From: Epiperipatus broadwayi | Taxonomy: Eukaryota; Onychophora; Udeonychophora; Euonychophora; Peripatidae | DNA: 64,000 nt | NCBI GenBank assembly: GCA_028023455.1 | Contig: JAQFVV010000231.1 | Coordinates: 1,379,001-1,443,000 of the forward strand | Direction of reading: 5' to 3' | In this document: piece after piece, positions 12,171-23,308 of the stretch | Layout: every line of letters starts with the position of its first letter | Position numbering within the stretch: position 1 is the stretch's first letter | The notes under the pieces: model-generated | What the model saw: the letters and a program-made list of their open reading frames with translations, nothing else | The model's database searches: none | Told to the model about the DNA's origin: nothing | Position numbers and translations under genes: made by a program

Positions 12171-13840
12171 TGAACTATAGATCTTTACATTTTTCTAATA
12201 ACTTTTGCTGTCTGTTAATGATGAATGCTATAGTGATTTTTATTAAAAGCTTATCAGTCATTTGGACATATTTATTGCAAGATTGAAATACATGCAAATG
12301 GTTTAAAAATTCACGTAAAATAGAATTTATGCAGAAAAAGTTAAATGAATAATTTCCAGAAAATTAATGCCTACTGGAGATTCATTATTGTGAAAAATTC
12401 AAGAAGCACTATAGACATGATTTTTTTTTTTTTTTTTACCAAGCAAATGTAACAAAACTATAGTATGCCAAAATGTAATTTATATGTTGTTTTTATTGAT
12501 TTGTAGATTTCATTATTCCAAAGGATTAGTAGTAATAATTAAAAATAGCTGATTGAAATTAAAAGAAGTAATATATATTTACTTCCGGTAAAAATCTGAG
12601 GTATTTTAATATGAAAGCGGATATTAAAAAACATTGGGTATTACCCGTGACTTTATTTTCTATTTTGGTGACAGGAATCTTGGGAAGAGGTTATGAACAA
12701 ATTTATAAAATAGATGTGAAGATAAAGTGTGGGTTTAATGATAGAGTTTTTGATCTGAACTAATTAAAAGCAATATGAAAAAAAATTCACCTTCAGTGAC
12801 TTTTATATTCACAGTATTCTGATGATTGTGTTAAATCCAAAGGATAATTTCTAATATTCCAAATATTTTAAATGCAACCTACAGAGACTTTGATTTAATA
12901 ATGAATAGTCAAAAATCTCAAATGAATTATCAATTAGTGATAGGAAAAATTTGCAGCAACTTTTAGAATGGCTGTATTACCTTTTTACGAATGTGAATAA
13001 ATTTTTAATATCTTGTTTCGAACACAGACTTAGATATTGTAATGCAATGCTTGCTATGTTAAACTGCTACTGCATTAAAAACATTAAATTAGTTGTAATT
13101 GTATGGATCGAATACATGGGCACTCTATGGAGATAACATAAAAAGTATGGAAAAGTCTTCTTTTAAGGATACTTTGAAAGTCTGAACAAATATAAGATTA
13201 TAAGATCAGCCAGGATGTTAGCCAGTTTGTGATATGTGATGCTATTCAATATATTATTATAAATGAATACCATGAAATTGACCACATAAAATGAACGAAT
13301 AATAATCACTTTTTGTAGTTGTTACCATTCATACTTTTAGTTCTTAAAAATATATTTATTGTAAATTTAAGAACTGGTTTTCATATAAAAAAACAGGCAC
13401 CTGTTTATGTTGTAAAGTTTTTACAAATAAACTCTGAAGAAATGGGATTCATTAGAAGAAAATGTTTGAAGATAGAATGCAGAGAGAAATTACAATTTAC
13501 CACAATATTAAAGCATTTCAAAAAGTAAAGTTTATTACAGAAAAATTAAAAAGACAGCATTGTATGATGTTATATAATGAGATTTAAAAGAATAACATAC
13601 AAATTATGTGAATAGATTTGTGATTCAAAGATTGGCCTATATAATTAGTAAAAGTTCAAATCACTATATTCATTTCAAATAGTTATTAATAGTAATGTAT
13701 ACGATGGAATCATGATATCCACTATATTTTGTACTAAGCCCACCCATCCCCTTGTATATACTATACATTTCATTTGTTGATAAACTTTAATTAGATAGAG
13801 TACATATTCTTTATTGAACTGCAAGTGTATCGTACTTTTC
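12171..13840. other. AT-rich DNA with no recognised feature
   Basis: Open frames of 60-70 codons lie at 12951-13136 and 13319-13528, but neither has a recognisable domain, flanking splice signals I would trust, or conservation evidence. Confidence 0.45.
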
Positions 13841-13844
13841 AACA

Positions 13845-14063
13845 CCCATATATATATATATCATTAAAAACCAGTTAACACTTAAACAATCCCAATATCA
13901 ATAACAATTGCAAACTGTTGTCAAGGCAACCTTCTTTTAATAATATATGATATATGTATTACACCTTTATTGTTAAAAGGAAGTTGCCATGACAACAGTT
14001 AGAAATTGTTGATTGTTATTGATATTGGAATTGTCTAAGTGTTGACGGGCTTTTAATGATATT
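13845..14063. repeat. Family D foldback repeat
   Basis: Arms of about 85 bp: the left carries TCATTAAAAACCAGTTAACAC, CAATCCCAATATCAATAACA and GTTGTCAAGGCAACC; the right carries the complements (GTTGCCATGACAAC, GATTGTTATTGATATTGG, AAGTGTTGACGG). About 45 bp of AT-rich loop separates them. A single-arm copy lies at 25962-26062. MITE-like, no coding capacity. Confidence 0.8.
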
Positions 14064-14442
14064 TATAGAGAACAGATATTTTTATATGTTTAATAAATTA
14101 AAAGTGCAATATAAATACAATTTTTAAATAATAATATAGTGTGATGATACAGATTAAGTGGAATAGATGGATGACAGAATCATCATTATCCAAGCACTGA
14201 ATAATCAGTAATAAATATAAAATGAGCTAAGAATCATCAAGGAGCATGAACAAGGGCAAAACATCAGCACTGAAAGTAAATGATAAACAATATATAAAAT
14301 TATAAATATAAATGACAAATGTAATAGTGCCAATGTTATCATCAATACAACATTTTCTCCAATCTATTAATTTAATCATGAATCAGTTTATCTAAAACCA
14401 CTATGATTTTTTTCTACACTACAGGATTTTTCATACCTGCAC

Positions 14443-14762
14443 TTAAGATTTGAACTCAGACTTTCACACAACGCTCAACCATCCATGCTATCTCATATCA
14501 ATCATACACTTGATCACACACATGTCAAAAAGATAAATAATCACCAATATATGTATTTCGTGCTAAAACAGCACTCGTCACTTGTTCCAAATTATCATCT
14601 CCACACATATATACAATCAAAGCTCAGCTTATATTAAGATAGCCAATCTTCATACTTTAATGAACAAGCTTCAAACCACTCCACCCCACAATTCTTCAGC
14701 CATCCATTTCATTGAAAATCTGATGATGGAATGCTCAAAGCCCACCTTAGACAAGTCACTCT
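14443..14762 (-). repeat. Family C repeat, minus copy
   Basis: B-box-like GAGTTCAAATC (minus sense, about 14447-14458), then the hammerhead region at 14539-14603, then further body sequence shared with the spacer of the 7.4-7.9 kb pair. In the ribozyme the stem II hairpin GUGCUGUUUUAGCAC and GAAA are intact, but CUGAUGA reads GUGACGA, so activity is unlikely. Confidence 0.7.
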
Positions 14763-14824
14763 GACCCCCTCATGTATAGGACATAATCCATTTACATACA
14801 TGAAAGGAATCTAAAAGCAGGATG

Positions 14825-15430
14825 TGATAATATATTGGACTATTTTCATCATCTATCATTATATGTTGAATGTCTAGAAAGTTTTTAGACTTTCTTTAAC
14901 CTTTTCCAAATACAAACAACTGTTAATAATAATATACAAAGACAACATGAGTTAGTAGATTATACAATGCTTAAAGTGGTGTTTTTCTCTCATTTTCTTT
15001 GGACATTGCTGGCCTGCCTATTGACAATGCTAGAATAGGAGTCAAACTTACACCTTTAGATTCTCAAATATTGAATTTTAAGGCAAAACTCTAACCAGCT
15101 GAGCTATCTTTTGATGGAATAGCTCAGTTGTTTAGAGTATTAAGTTAGCTCAGTTAGTTACAGCATTGTCTTAAAATTCAATATTCAAGACTCTAAAGGT
15201 GTAAATTCAATTCCTATTCTAGAATTGTCACTAGTTGGGTTAGCAACAGTTGAAGAAAATTGCAGAATTACCTTACCCAAAATGTTCTGTAATCTATTAA
15301 TATGAGTGGTCTTTGTGTGGTATTACTATACAGTTGTTGTATTTAGAAATGTTTAATAAATTTTAAAATTTTCTACACATTCAACATTTAACGATAGATG
15401 ATGGAAATAGTGCAACATATTATTACATTT
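14825..15430. mobile_element. Foldback element with tRNA-like arms
   Basis: The outer inverted segments are about 14830-14885 (CATCTATCATTATATGTTGAATG) and 15365-15415 (CATTCAACATTTAACGATAGATG). Inside, 15015-15110 and 15120-15225 form a second inverted pair in which the right half reads like a tRNA: TAGCTCAGTTAGTTACAGC, CTTAAAATT and GGTGTAAATTCAATTCC, which resemble the A box, anticodon region and B box. The left half is the complement. I infer two head-to-head tRNA-derived SINE copies or a foldback element that captured one. Confidence 0.6.
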
Positions 15431-15674
15431 AAATATGATCATCATAAACTTTCAGGAAAACAATAAAAACAGGATAATTAAAGTTCCAAAATTATTTTCC
15501 TTTCTTTGTTTCATTGAAATATTTTGAATTTTTGTCAAAATCAGAAAAGTCAAATAAATTTTAAAATGATACTTGTGTTCAAAAAACCTTCTTATATTTT
15601 ACTTTCAAATAATTTATAGTACTTTAAATATCAAAATTATTATTAAATCTTTATTTAATTGCATTAGATCCTAA

Positions 15675-15856
15675 GATCTAGGTGCAGTGCTCTCAAATCC
15701 AAGGCTCCTCACTGACAAAGGCCACAAACCAGAAACTAGTCTGGGGATATTGGATGACTAGGCACTAGATGGGGATTTTATGCACATGCCTTCTGGCATC
15801 CATTGATTACTCTAGCTTGCTGCGTGTGATAATATGTATAGTGAGTTTTGCCTGTT
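15675..15856 (+). repeat. Family A foldback repeat with near-complete hammerhead
   Basis: Contains GCTCTCAAATCCAAGG, the ribozyme region (15703-15752), GGCACTAGATGGGGATTTT, the arm segment GGCATCCATTGATTACTCTAG, and the end GTGAGTTTTGCCTG. The opposite arm is missing. In the ribozyme, stem I (UCCUCA with UGGGGA), stem II (GGC/ACC), GAAA and CUAGUC are present, but CUGAUGA has become CUGACAA, which should stop cleavage. Confidence 0.75.
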
Positions 15857-16735
15857 TTATTTCAATATTCCAGGGTACATATTTTAAATAAATATATAGA
15901 GTTTGTCTGTGTTCATTTCTACATTTCCTCTTGAATTTTACACACATGTACACAGTCACTACTAAGTTGTGAGTCATGAGGCCAATTTCATCTCATTATG
16001 AATTAATAGTAAATTGAGAAGAGACATTTACATATATTTTGACAAATGTGTGTGGTGAGTCATTCATTCAATAAAAAAATAAGAATAAGAAAAAAAAACT
16101 CAATGTATTTTTATTTTTTATTGAAAATCAACTGAAATGTCTGACTTTACTGTAATTAAATACAGTTTGGGTAATATTCTTTTTTCTCCATAACTTTTTC
16201 TTTTTATGGAAACCTAATAGCAGTCTTATTGTTAAGAAACTACAATTTCTCCAATTGCTTTGATGTTTTTAAATCAGTATCAACTTGTTAAGTATATTCT
16301 TAAAACTTGTAGCATTGTACGTAAAAACATTGTACTATGTGGATATGGCCCATCAAATTTAGAAAGTGTAATGAAGGAAGAATAAAATGTCTGCACTTTC
16401 AACATAGAAGAAATTTTATTAACAAACATGATTGTATATGGTTCTCCAAGATGAAAAAATGACTGTTGGTGTATTATAAAATATATTTTTAAATTTGATC
16501 ACATATGGCTCTCCAATATGAGAAAATGCCTGACTGAGTATATAAATTTTAATGGGCTTTTTTTTATTTATTAATTTACATTTACATTTGTTTGTTCACA
16601 TTTTTTGGGGGGTTACTGTATGATCAATGTTACATATATGGATGCAGCATAAATTGCAATTTCAATGCAACTATAATTTTCTAACTAAATTATGTTGACT
16701 ATTTATTATGCAATAAAATAATATCATTTTTCATA
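15857..16735. other. AT-rich DNA with a weak internal duplication
   Basis: Two similar segments near 16436-16475 and 16498-16535 share GGYTCTCCAAKATGA and TGACTG-type strings. Nothing else is recognised. Confidence 0.4.
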
Positions 16736-16739
16736 CACA

Positions 16740-16990
16740 TCGCAACACTTGTATATGTATAAAAGAGCACTGAACCATAAAGAGACCACACCGACATTCT
16801 TAGAACATGAAAAAACTACTGGACACAAATTTGAACCCACCAACCCCACAATAATATGTAGAGAAAGAAACCACCATAGGCGTAAAATTAAAGAAGCTTA
16901 CTCCATAAATAACGATACTAATTCTATAAATAGGAAGGATTTCACCATTTCAAAAAGATGAACAAATTAATCAAAACAAAGAAAACGCCA
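16740..16990 (+). pseudogene. PLE GIY-YIG endonuclease, C-terminal fragment
   Basis: The open frame beginning near 16749 encodes the tail of a Penelope-like element endonuclease. It has FLEHEKTTGHKF, where the His-Glu-containing helix and a GH pair are typical, followed by FEPTNP and a basic ERNHHRRKIKEA segment. The same order is found at 43320-43470 and, diverged, at 60270-60520. The GIY and YIG strands and the whole RT are missing, so the copy is 5'-truncated. In PLEs this domain nicks target DNA for reverse transcription. An HHR-like motif follows about 65 bp after the last codon. The frame ends at a stop, and no gene is implied. Confidence 0.7.
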
Positions 16991-17054
16991 TGACCTATTG
17001 AACAGCAAACTAATTTGCATAAATGACAATACTCCTCCTCATTATCATGGACTG

Positions 17055-17101
17055 CACTCAGCTATTAATATGAAGTCTAAGAACTTCGAAAGCGCTTAGT
17101 G
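17055..17101 (+). ncRNA. Hammerhead-like motif at PLE 3' end
   Basis: Stem I CACU (17055-17058) pairs with AGUG (17098-17101). Stem II AAGU/ACUU closes a six-base loop. CGAAA (17087-17091) is followed by palindromic GCGC and UU as the cleavage position. The CUGAUGA box is replaced by a longer AAUAUGA-type sequence, the same change as in the 43.6 kb copy. Probably inactive or a variant. Confidence 0.5.
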
Positions 17102-17785
17102 TATATAAACTTATAAACAAAATTAACCTTCTCTAATAAGCATGTTAGCTCAGAATTATTAGTATTATAAACATATATCATGTATGCCTGTGAGTGTGTT
17201 AGTTCTAATTAAATAAATTCGCATTAAAACTTTCTAGGTAATAAAAAACCAAAGATATTATAGCTTTATTGTATAAGGATATTGTTATTTAGTAAGTCTA
17301 CTGTCTGTAAATATTAAAATAGAAATTGAAAAAAAAAAAAACAGACGTTATTTTCAGATATTCCAAAATTATATAAAAATAACCTGTCAGTTGAGATAAT
17401 TAGATTTTTTAAAATAAAATAATTTCATTTAAATTAAATTTGACTTCTGACTAAATCAGTCGGAGAAAATAGAGTATAAAAATGATATCAAAAATTATGC
17501 TTTTAATTTTAAATGGAATATTAATTTGAATGCTTCTGAAAATATTTTTAAAAAGTAAAAATTTGAAAATAAGACAATGGGTAGACAGTTTAAATGCTTT
17601 CAAAATGAATCTCCACGAAGGCCAAGGGTTTAACGATTTTTTTTTTAATTTAAATTTTCTGTTTTGATTTCACCTAAGAAAAATTATACCGTTACTTTAC
17701 AAATATATATGTGCGTGTGTGACTAAGTGTGAAAAATGTCATTCTATTACATTTTGTTGGATAATGATTTATGATCTTCGACATC

Positions 17786-17832
17786 TCTAATATACCTGAT
17801 GAGGCGAATGCGCTGAAACATGAATATTAGTA
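17786..17832 (+). ncRNA. Decayed hammerhead motif
   Basis: CUGAUGA (17796-17802), stem II GGCG-AAUG-CGCU, GAAA (17815-17818) and palindromic CAUG. Stem I pairs CUAAUA with UAUUAG, but extra bases sit next to the core. The U expected after CAUG is A, so cleavage is unlikely. No endonuclease remains are visible immediately upstream. Confidence 0.5.
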
Positions 17833-17949
17833 CTCATACTAATCTTATCTCAGTTAGCTATCTATTTATAGATGATGATGATTATTATTAATATTATTAA
17901 CTTTGCATATTATGTTAGTATGTGTGGAAAAGTGCATTATTATTTTTTT

Positions 17950-18480
17950 ATCAATTATCATTTTGGCTTAGTGCACTTTAAGTGTTGAGCATCATAATCA
18001 TAGTTTTATTATTTTGTTTTGTTTGCTGTTTTTATAATGCTTCTTTAATATTCATAATATGTAAATTAGCTAATTTACATATTACAATGGTTGACTAATT
18101 GTATGTTATTAACTCTTTTGTTTACAACATTGTTATTATAATGCACCAAGCCTCCTTTATTATCCTTTCCTTCATCAAATTTCAAGCACACTAGTTCTGA
18201 TGATTTGTGGATGAAAGCTGTATCCACATTCTTTTACATGATCTAAGAATAGAGACATAAATTCAAGGTTTTCATTAGTGCACTTGTATAAGTATTTGTG
18301 ATGTACTATTCTTGTGGTAACAAATCTCCATAATATATGGCTATGCATCCTAGACAGTTGCAACTGAACCTTAGACTATTTGCAGAATTTCCTCCTTTTG
18401 TTGTTTGTATTTGGTATTATTGATTAGCGTTTTGCAATTGGATGGTGTTTGGAAGTTGACATTGTGTTTTTGTTTACAAA
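17950..18480 (-). pseudogene. PLE endonuclease fragment, left arm of inverted pair
   Basis: The minus strand encodes HKYLYKCTNENLEF followed by a SLFLDHVKECGYSFHP segment (about 18180-18310), which matches the plus-strand copy at 18900-19070: HKYLYRHATENPGY, then SLFLFHKKEHEHSFDP. The helix with H-x-E and the following hydrophobic strand resemble PLE GIY-YIG endonuclease C-termini. The downstream non-coding part also pairs with the other arm, as in AAAATGATAATT against AAAATGATAACT. Stops and frameshifts are present. The two arms are clearly diverged. Confidence 0.5.
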
Positions 18481-18829
18481 TGTTCTTTATTTTATCAGCC
18501 ATTGTTGATATGTAAGGAAATGAAATCCACAGTCTATACTCATCTTAAATTCGTTTTTATTTTGATGTTAAATCTTTTAGATTCTTCTTGGTTGTATTCT
18601 ATACTGCTTAAGTCAGTCACATATACTTCAGTGTTTTGTTTTCAGTCTGCTTCACATTTGCAGAAATGTTTGTTTCTGCTGAGGAATTCTTTAAATATTA
18701 CAAGTCTATATGATATCGGGATTTGTGATTGTGAGAGGTTGCATCTTGAGGAATCCTTTAAATCCCAATGTCATACAAAAATGTCAATATCTGAACACAA
18801 GCCAGCTTCAATAGACTAATCAATGTCGC

Positions 18830-19310
18830 CAGAGTCAATCTGCAAAAGGAGAAATCCTAGAAGTAGCATATGAAAATCAATGCAAAGAGCCCAAAATGCA
18901 CAGCTGTATATTATGAAGAATCACAGACCCACATTACCACAAGAATAGCATAGCATAAATACCTATACAGACATGCTACAGAAAATCCTGGATACATATC
19001 TCTGTTCTTATTTCATAAAAAAGAACATGAGCACAGCTTTGATCCACAAAATGCCAAACAATTGTGCTTGAAATGTTATGGTTAGAAAGAGCAAAATAAA
19101 ACAGGCTGGTATATCATAAATAACAAGTTTATAAGAAAAGAGCTAATAGCATCCAATTATCACACCAATGGAATGTGTTAATGAGCTCATTTACATATTA
19201 ACAATAATAAACCAATATTATAAAAGCAGCAAGCCAAACAAGATAATAAAGTTATGTTTATGGTGCTCAGCACTTAAAATGCTCCGAGCCAAAATGATAA
19301 CTGATGAAAG
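18830..19310 (+). pseudogene. PLE endonuclease fragment, right arm of inverted pair
   Basis: Plus-strand counterpart of 17950-18480, with frameshifts. The readable piece is KEHEHSFDPQNAK, followed by a Leu-Glu-rich strand. The centre between the arms (18485-18825) has a 105-codon open frame whose end (DIGICDCERLHLEESFKSQC) could be part of the same element, but I cannot identify it. The arrangement, endonuclease 3' parts pointing away from a shared centre, repeats that seen at 44.2-46.4 kb. Confidence 0.5.
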
Positions 19311-19388
19311 AAAAATAACAAACTATGCCGGGTATAGCAACATATGTATTCAAGGTCATTACAAATAACCAACAAAGTTAAAATAAAA

Positions 19389-19407
19389 ATTATTATCATC
19401 ATCATCA

Positions 19408-19463
<56 letters not shown>
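19389..19463. repeat. (ATT)n/(ATC)n microsatellite
   Basis: ATC triplets followed by ATT triplets. It creates a poly-isoleucine minus-strand frame that is not a gene. Confidence 0.9.
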
Positions 19464-19464
<1 letters not shown>

Positions 19465-20120
19465 TTAGAAGATAATAATCCTTCTTCACTTGCAATGTAA
19501 TATTAACCCAGTGATATTAACTGTGAGAATACTCTCATTCCAGCAACAAGATAAAGACTTTGAGAAAAAAAACACCATCTTATTTTTGAACCTAAATGCA
19601 CTTATATAGGCTAATCTCAAATTCTTGGAAAGTGTGAATATATTAAATCATTTAAGAATCTTTTTAACATGAAATATTGAAATTTATTGTATGTTAATAT
19701 TACCTGTTAAGCTATATAACAATCAATGAATTTTACTAATACAGTGTCAGATTGTAATTCTATTTAGAAGGAAGGTAATAAATGTTTCTCATCTGTGCTG
19801 TACTATAAATCAGCAATGTTAAATACAAAGTGATTTTTAATATTTCACAAGTGTTAATAAGATTATTAAAAGCAATGGATGTAAAGTGAATGATTTAATA
19901 TATTCATACTCTCATTCCAAGACACTTAAGACTGGTCTAAATGCATCTAAGTTCAAAAATAAGACAGTCATCTTTATTTTCTCAAAGACTTTATTTTGTA
20001 GCTGGAACGAGAGTATTCTTGTATTTAACGTTGCTGATTTAATATTACATACAGTGCAAGCGAGAAGGGATTATTACCTTTTAAGTAAAACTTCAATCTC
20101 ACACTGTGCTAGTAAAATTC
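19465..20120. repeat. Family E foldback repeat, large copy
   Basis: The left end, about 19468-19570 (AATAATCCTTCTTCACTTGC, ACTCTCATTCCAGC, ACAAGATAAAGACTTTGAG), recurs in inverse at 19985-20075 (CTCAAAGACTTTATTTTGTAG, GAACGAGAGTA, GAGAAGGGATTATTACC). The interior has further short inverted pieces, as if two units were nested. The 79-codon plus-strand frame inside is a by-product. Confidence 0.65.
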
Positions 20121-20690
20121 ATTGATCATTATATAATGTTATTATTATTAATTTAATTTATATATCATACAAAACTACAGCATTAAGCTAATTACAAAAT
20201 TGCTACTTTATTAATTAATAATCAATAATACCAATAAATGACCATTTATAAATGAGTGTGCCATTCCAGCTCCAAAAAAAAAAAAGAGACAAAAGGAGAA
20301 AAAACTACTCTACAAATGAGTTTTGGGAAGACTATGCAAACCAATTTATGAACCACAAATACATCCACATTTAGAATATAATAGTACATTTTTCTGTTTC
20401 TTAATATTTTATAACACTGTCTTTTACTTTCTTTAGGAGAAAACTTTTCTTTCTGAAATATTCCGAATCCATGTCTACTTATAGTTTTCCAATCTATTCT
20501 ATTTTCTATCAAAAAAAAAAAAAAAATCAAGTCAGATGTCACATGACTTAACTTAATAAGCTTGTGTTTACAAATGTTAAGAGTTTGTTTTGTGAGCTCT
20601 ATATATAACATCTATTTTCAATCTTATCTTCCTAATTGAAATGATTAATGTTACACTTTTGAACATCTTTAAGGTAATCCTTATATTATA
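20121..20690. other. AT-rich DNA with no recognised feature
   Basis: A 121-codon minus-strand frame runs over 20246-20611. It has no domain I recognise, and its Phe/Lys runs come from homopolymers. I leave it uncalled. Confidence 0.45.
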
Positions 20691-20694
20691 GATA

Positions 20695-21194
20695 TGGTCT
20701 ATCCCCCCCCCACCAAAACCAGGCACAAGTTGACCATAGAATACCCTTTATAAGAAGTCTTCCATTGCACATTCATTTTACTTGTCCAATCAAGTGAAGA
20801 TCTGATTTTACAATAATGAACTCAATAATATACACATCCTGCATATTGATCGGTTTTATGATCTTACCATTGTACATTTAAAATTTTACAAATAATCCTT
20901 AAATGAAACATTTCTAATGCCTTTACATTACATTGATAGGATGACCATGTTTCATTTCCATACAATAAATTAGGTAAAATAAGAGTTCTACATACAGCTA
21001 ACTTACTTGCTGTAGTTATTTCTTCGTTATGAAATACTCTATATCCATAAACATATAAATATCATATAGGGTGTCCATGTTTCACTTCCATACAATAAAT
21101 TAGACAAAATAGCAGTTCAACATACAGCTAACTTACTTGCAGTAGTTATTTCTCTATTATGAAATATTCTATATTCATAAACATATAAATATCA
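20695..21194 (-). pseudogene. Non-LTR retrotransposon C-terminal remnant with tandem duplication
   Basis: Read on the minus strand, the segment around 20900-21020 gives a FHNEEITTASKLAVCRT-like stretch, NLLYGNETW, and further on a FHLRIICKILNVQW-like region. This is the pattern of LINE polymerase C-termini (LLYGSETW, then FHMRCLRxILxIxW). Further fragments continue to about 20700. The region 20945-21065 is repeated at 21075-21194 with a period of 130 bp. Many stops. It differs from the RTE-like tails elsewhere in the window, so it is a second LINE lineage. A weak relative of the duplicated part lies near 24785-24825. Confidence 0.6.
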
Positions 21195-21548
21195 AATTGT
21201 ATATATGTCTATATGCCATATTTTCTTCTAATGTTATTAATATTACTTTAATCTAATTCAAACACATTATCATTAATAAAATTTTGATTATAAATATTAG
21301 ACAAAGAAAAGAAAGGAGATTTTAATGTGCCAATGTGACAACCTTAACACATAGTAAAGGTGAATGCTTTATACAAACAATTATTAATAGTAATATTTAA
21401 AAAGTTTATTTATTAAAATAATTTTCTGAGAGTCAAGTTTAGTATGAATTCAAAAATCTCTCATCTTTGTTCTAAAAAATAGAGATAGATTATAGTTATC
21501 TAACTTAGTGGATTTAGAAAATTTATTATAGACCTATTGTATTCTGGG

Positions 21549-21752
21549 AAGTAAAAAAAGATGAGGAGGAGGACGAAGAAAAAGAATGATGAAGGAAAAG
21601 ATGGATGAGGAGAAGAAGGAAGAAGAAAGATGAGAAGGAGGAAGAATAAAAAGATGGATGATGAGAAGGAAAAAGAAAGATGAGGAGGATGAAGAAGAAA
21701 AAGGATAATGAAGTAAGAGAAAGCGGAAAAAGAATAAGGAGATAAAGAAGAA
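21549..21752. repeat. Polypurine (GA-rich) tract
   Basis: About 200 bp almost purely of A and G on the plus strand, with recurring GATGAGGA/GAAGAA modules. The minus-strand Ser/Phe-rich frame across it is a low-complexity artefact. Confidence 0.85.
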
Positions 21753-21764
21753 TAGCAGTAGTAA

Positions 21765-21776
21765 TAATAATAATAA

Positions 21777-21811
<35 letters not shown>
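21765..21811. repeat. (TAG)n and (TAA)n microsatellite
   Basis: TAA triplets followed by about eleven TAG triplets, adjoining the purine tract. Confidence 0.9.
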
Positions 21812-22750
21812 TTTAATGATTTAGTGCAGCAATAAAATGACAAATTCTGTAGCTTAAGGCTTATGAATAGTATTCAGTTCTTTCCCTTTCAGCACTCTAA
21901 GTTCTTATAAATTCCAAAGCAATAAACATATTATACTGGAAAGTTTATTGCCTAGGAGTTCAAAAAAAGTTCGAATACTATAAACACCAGAAATGAGCCA
22001 CAATTCATGTTGCTTTATCTCCAGAGTTTTCCATTCTGCCACTGAATCAAAACACTTAATAACATAGATCATTATCAAATTACTAAAAACTATCTAAATA
22101 TCATCCACTTAAAATATCTGGACCTGTTTGAAAATCTTCAGCAAAGTGAACAAATCTCCATGTTCCATTCCAGATTAGAAGCCCGAGATTATAGGATAGG
22201 TGAGTGCATTTATAAAGCTCTTAATATAATAAAGATGGAAATAGACATGTACAGATAATACACCATTAGAGATACAGGTTCTGCTGATATTATATAAATA
22301 ACAATTTATTTTTTTAAAAAATTACTGAAAAATTATAAAGTAAAAATTTTAAAATGAACTTCACAAATTATATTTACACTCAGTTTTTCAAGCAAGGCTT
22401 TAGAAGGATTTACGTTTCTTTCCACTCAAAACTTAAATTAAATTGAAAATTTTTATGACAACAAAATCGAGGGAATCATGTAAGATTAATGGAAGCTGAA
22501 TGATAAGGAAAGCTCTAAGAACTAATTAATAAATACAAAAAAAAAAAGCATATATTATTCCCTTACTCAAATTTACCTTCTTTAAAAACAAAAGACTTTA
22601 AATTTAAAAAAAAATTATATAATATAAATTTATATATATTAAATTATTACACATTAAATTATGGGGGTCAAACATTTTGCGCTCACAACTTTGACACCAA
22701 TCATTTCAGTCCAACGTATTAATTATTATCCCTAATTATATATTCGACTA
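21812..22750. other. AT-rich DNA with no recognised feature
   Basis: No supported gene, RNA or repeat. Confidence 0.45.
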
Positions 22751-22754
22751 GAGA

Positions 22755-22906
22755 TTATCTAAAGCCCAGATGGATTCTTTAAATCTTTGTTACAAACTAA
22801 TATATTTACTTTTTAATTAATTATCTCTAGTCCAGATAAAATCTTTAAATTTCAGCTTAAAATCAATGTATTTACTTTTTGATTAAACATAAACACGTGA
22901 AACATC
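22755..22906. repeat. Imperfect tandem duplication, about 67-bp unit
   Basis: ATTATCTAAAGCCCAGAT ... ATATTTACTTTTTAATT is followed by ATTATCTCTAGTCCAGAT ... GTATTTACTTTTTGATT. The next bases, AAACATAAACACGTGRAA, recur at about 26730-26748 after a similar poly-T segment, so a dispersed repeat is involved. Confidence 0.5.
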
Positions 22907-23308
22907 TTTCTTTTTCTACAGGTAATATATGTTCTAGATGAACTTAGAATCTCACTTCATGAGACATTTTTGAAATATAAAGATATCCTAGAAAAACAAA
23001 TGATTGTCAAAGGGTGTACTTCTTATAAAATCAGCACTCTTTATTTAATTCAATCTCTTATTAGGTCTTTATTATTCATTCATTATTTGTCAATACCAAA
23101 TATTACAAATGAATTTACAAGTATCAAACTCCCTGCACTTACAATTTTGACATCATACACTTCATAGATTGGATTATATAGACATATAAACAATTTGATA
23201 TTTATATATACACATTTATGAATAGTGCATATTTCATAATAGAGAAATAACTACCACAACTAAGCTTGTTAAGAGTTATTGGTAAATTTATTAGATAATA
23301 TAAAAATA

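Noticed and set aside
19300-19330. CTGATGAAAGAAAAATAAC as a hammerhead
   Set aside because: No stem II, and no GAAA in the right place relative to a cleavage triplet.
19274-19495. Poly-isoleucine frame
   Set aside because: Translation of an ATT microsatellite.
20246-20611. 121-codon minus-strand frame
   Set aside because: No domain, homopolymer-driven residues, no other support.
21526-21843. Ser/Phe/Thr-rich minus-strand frame
   Set aside because: Low-complexity translation of the purine tract and TAG triplets.
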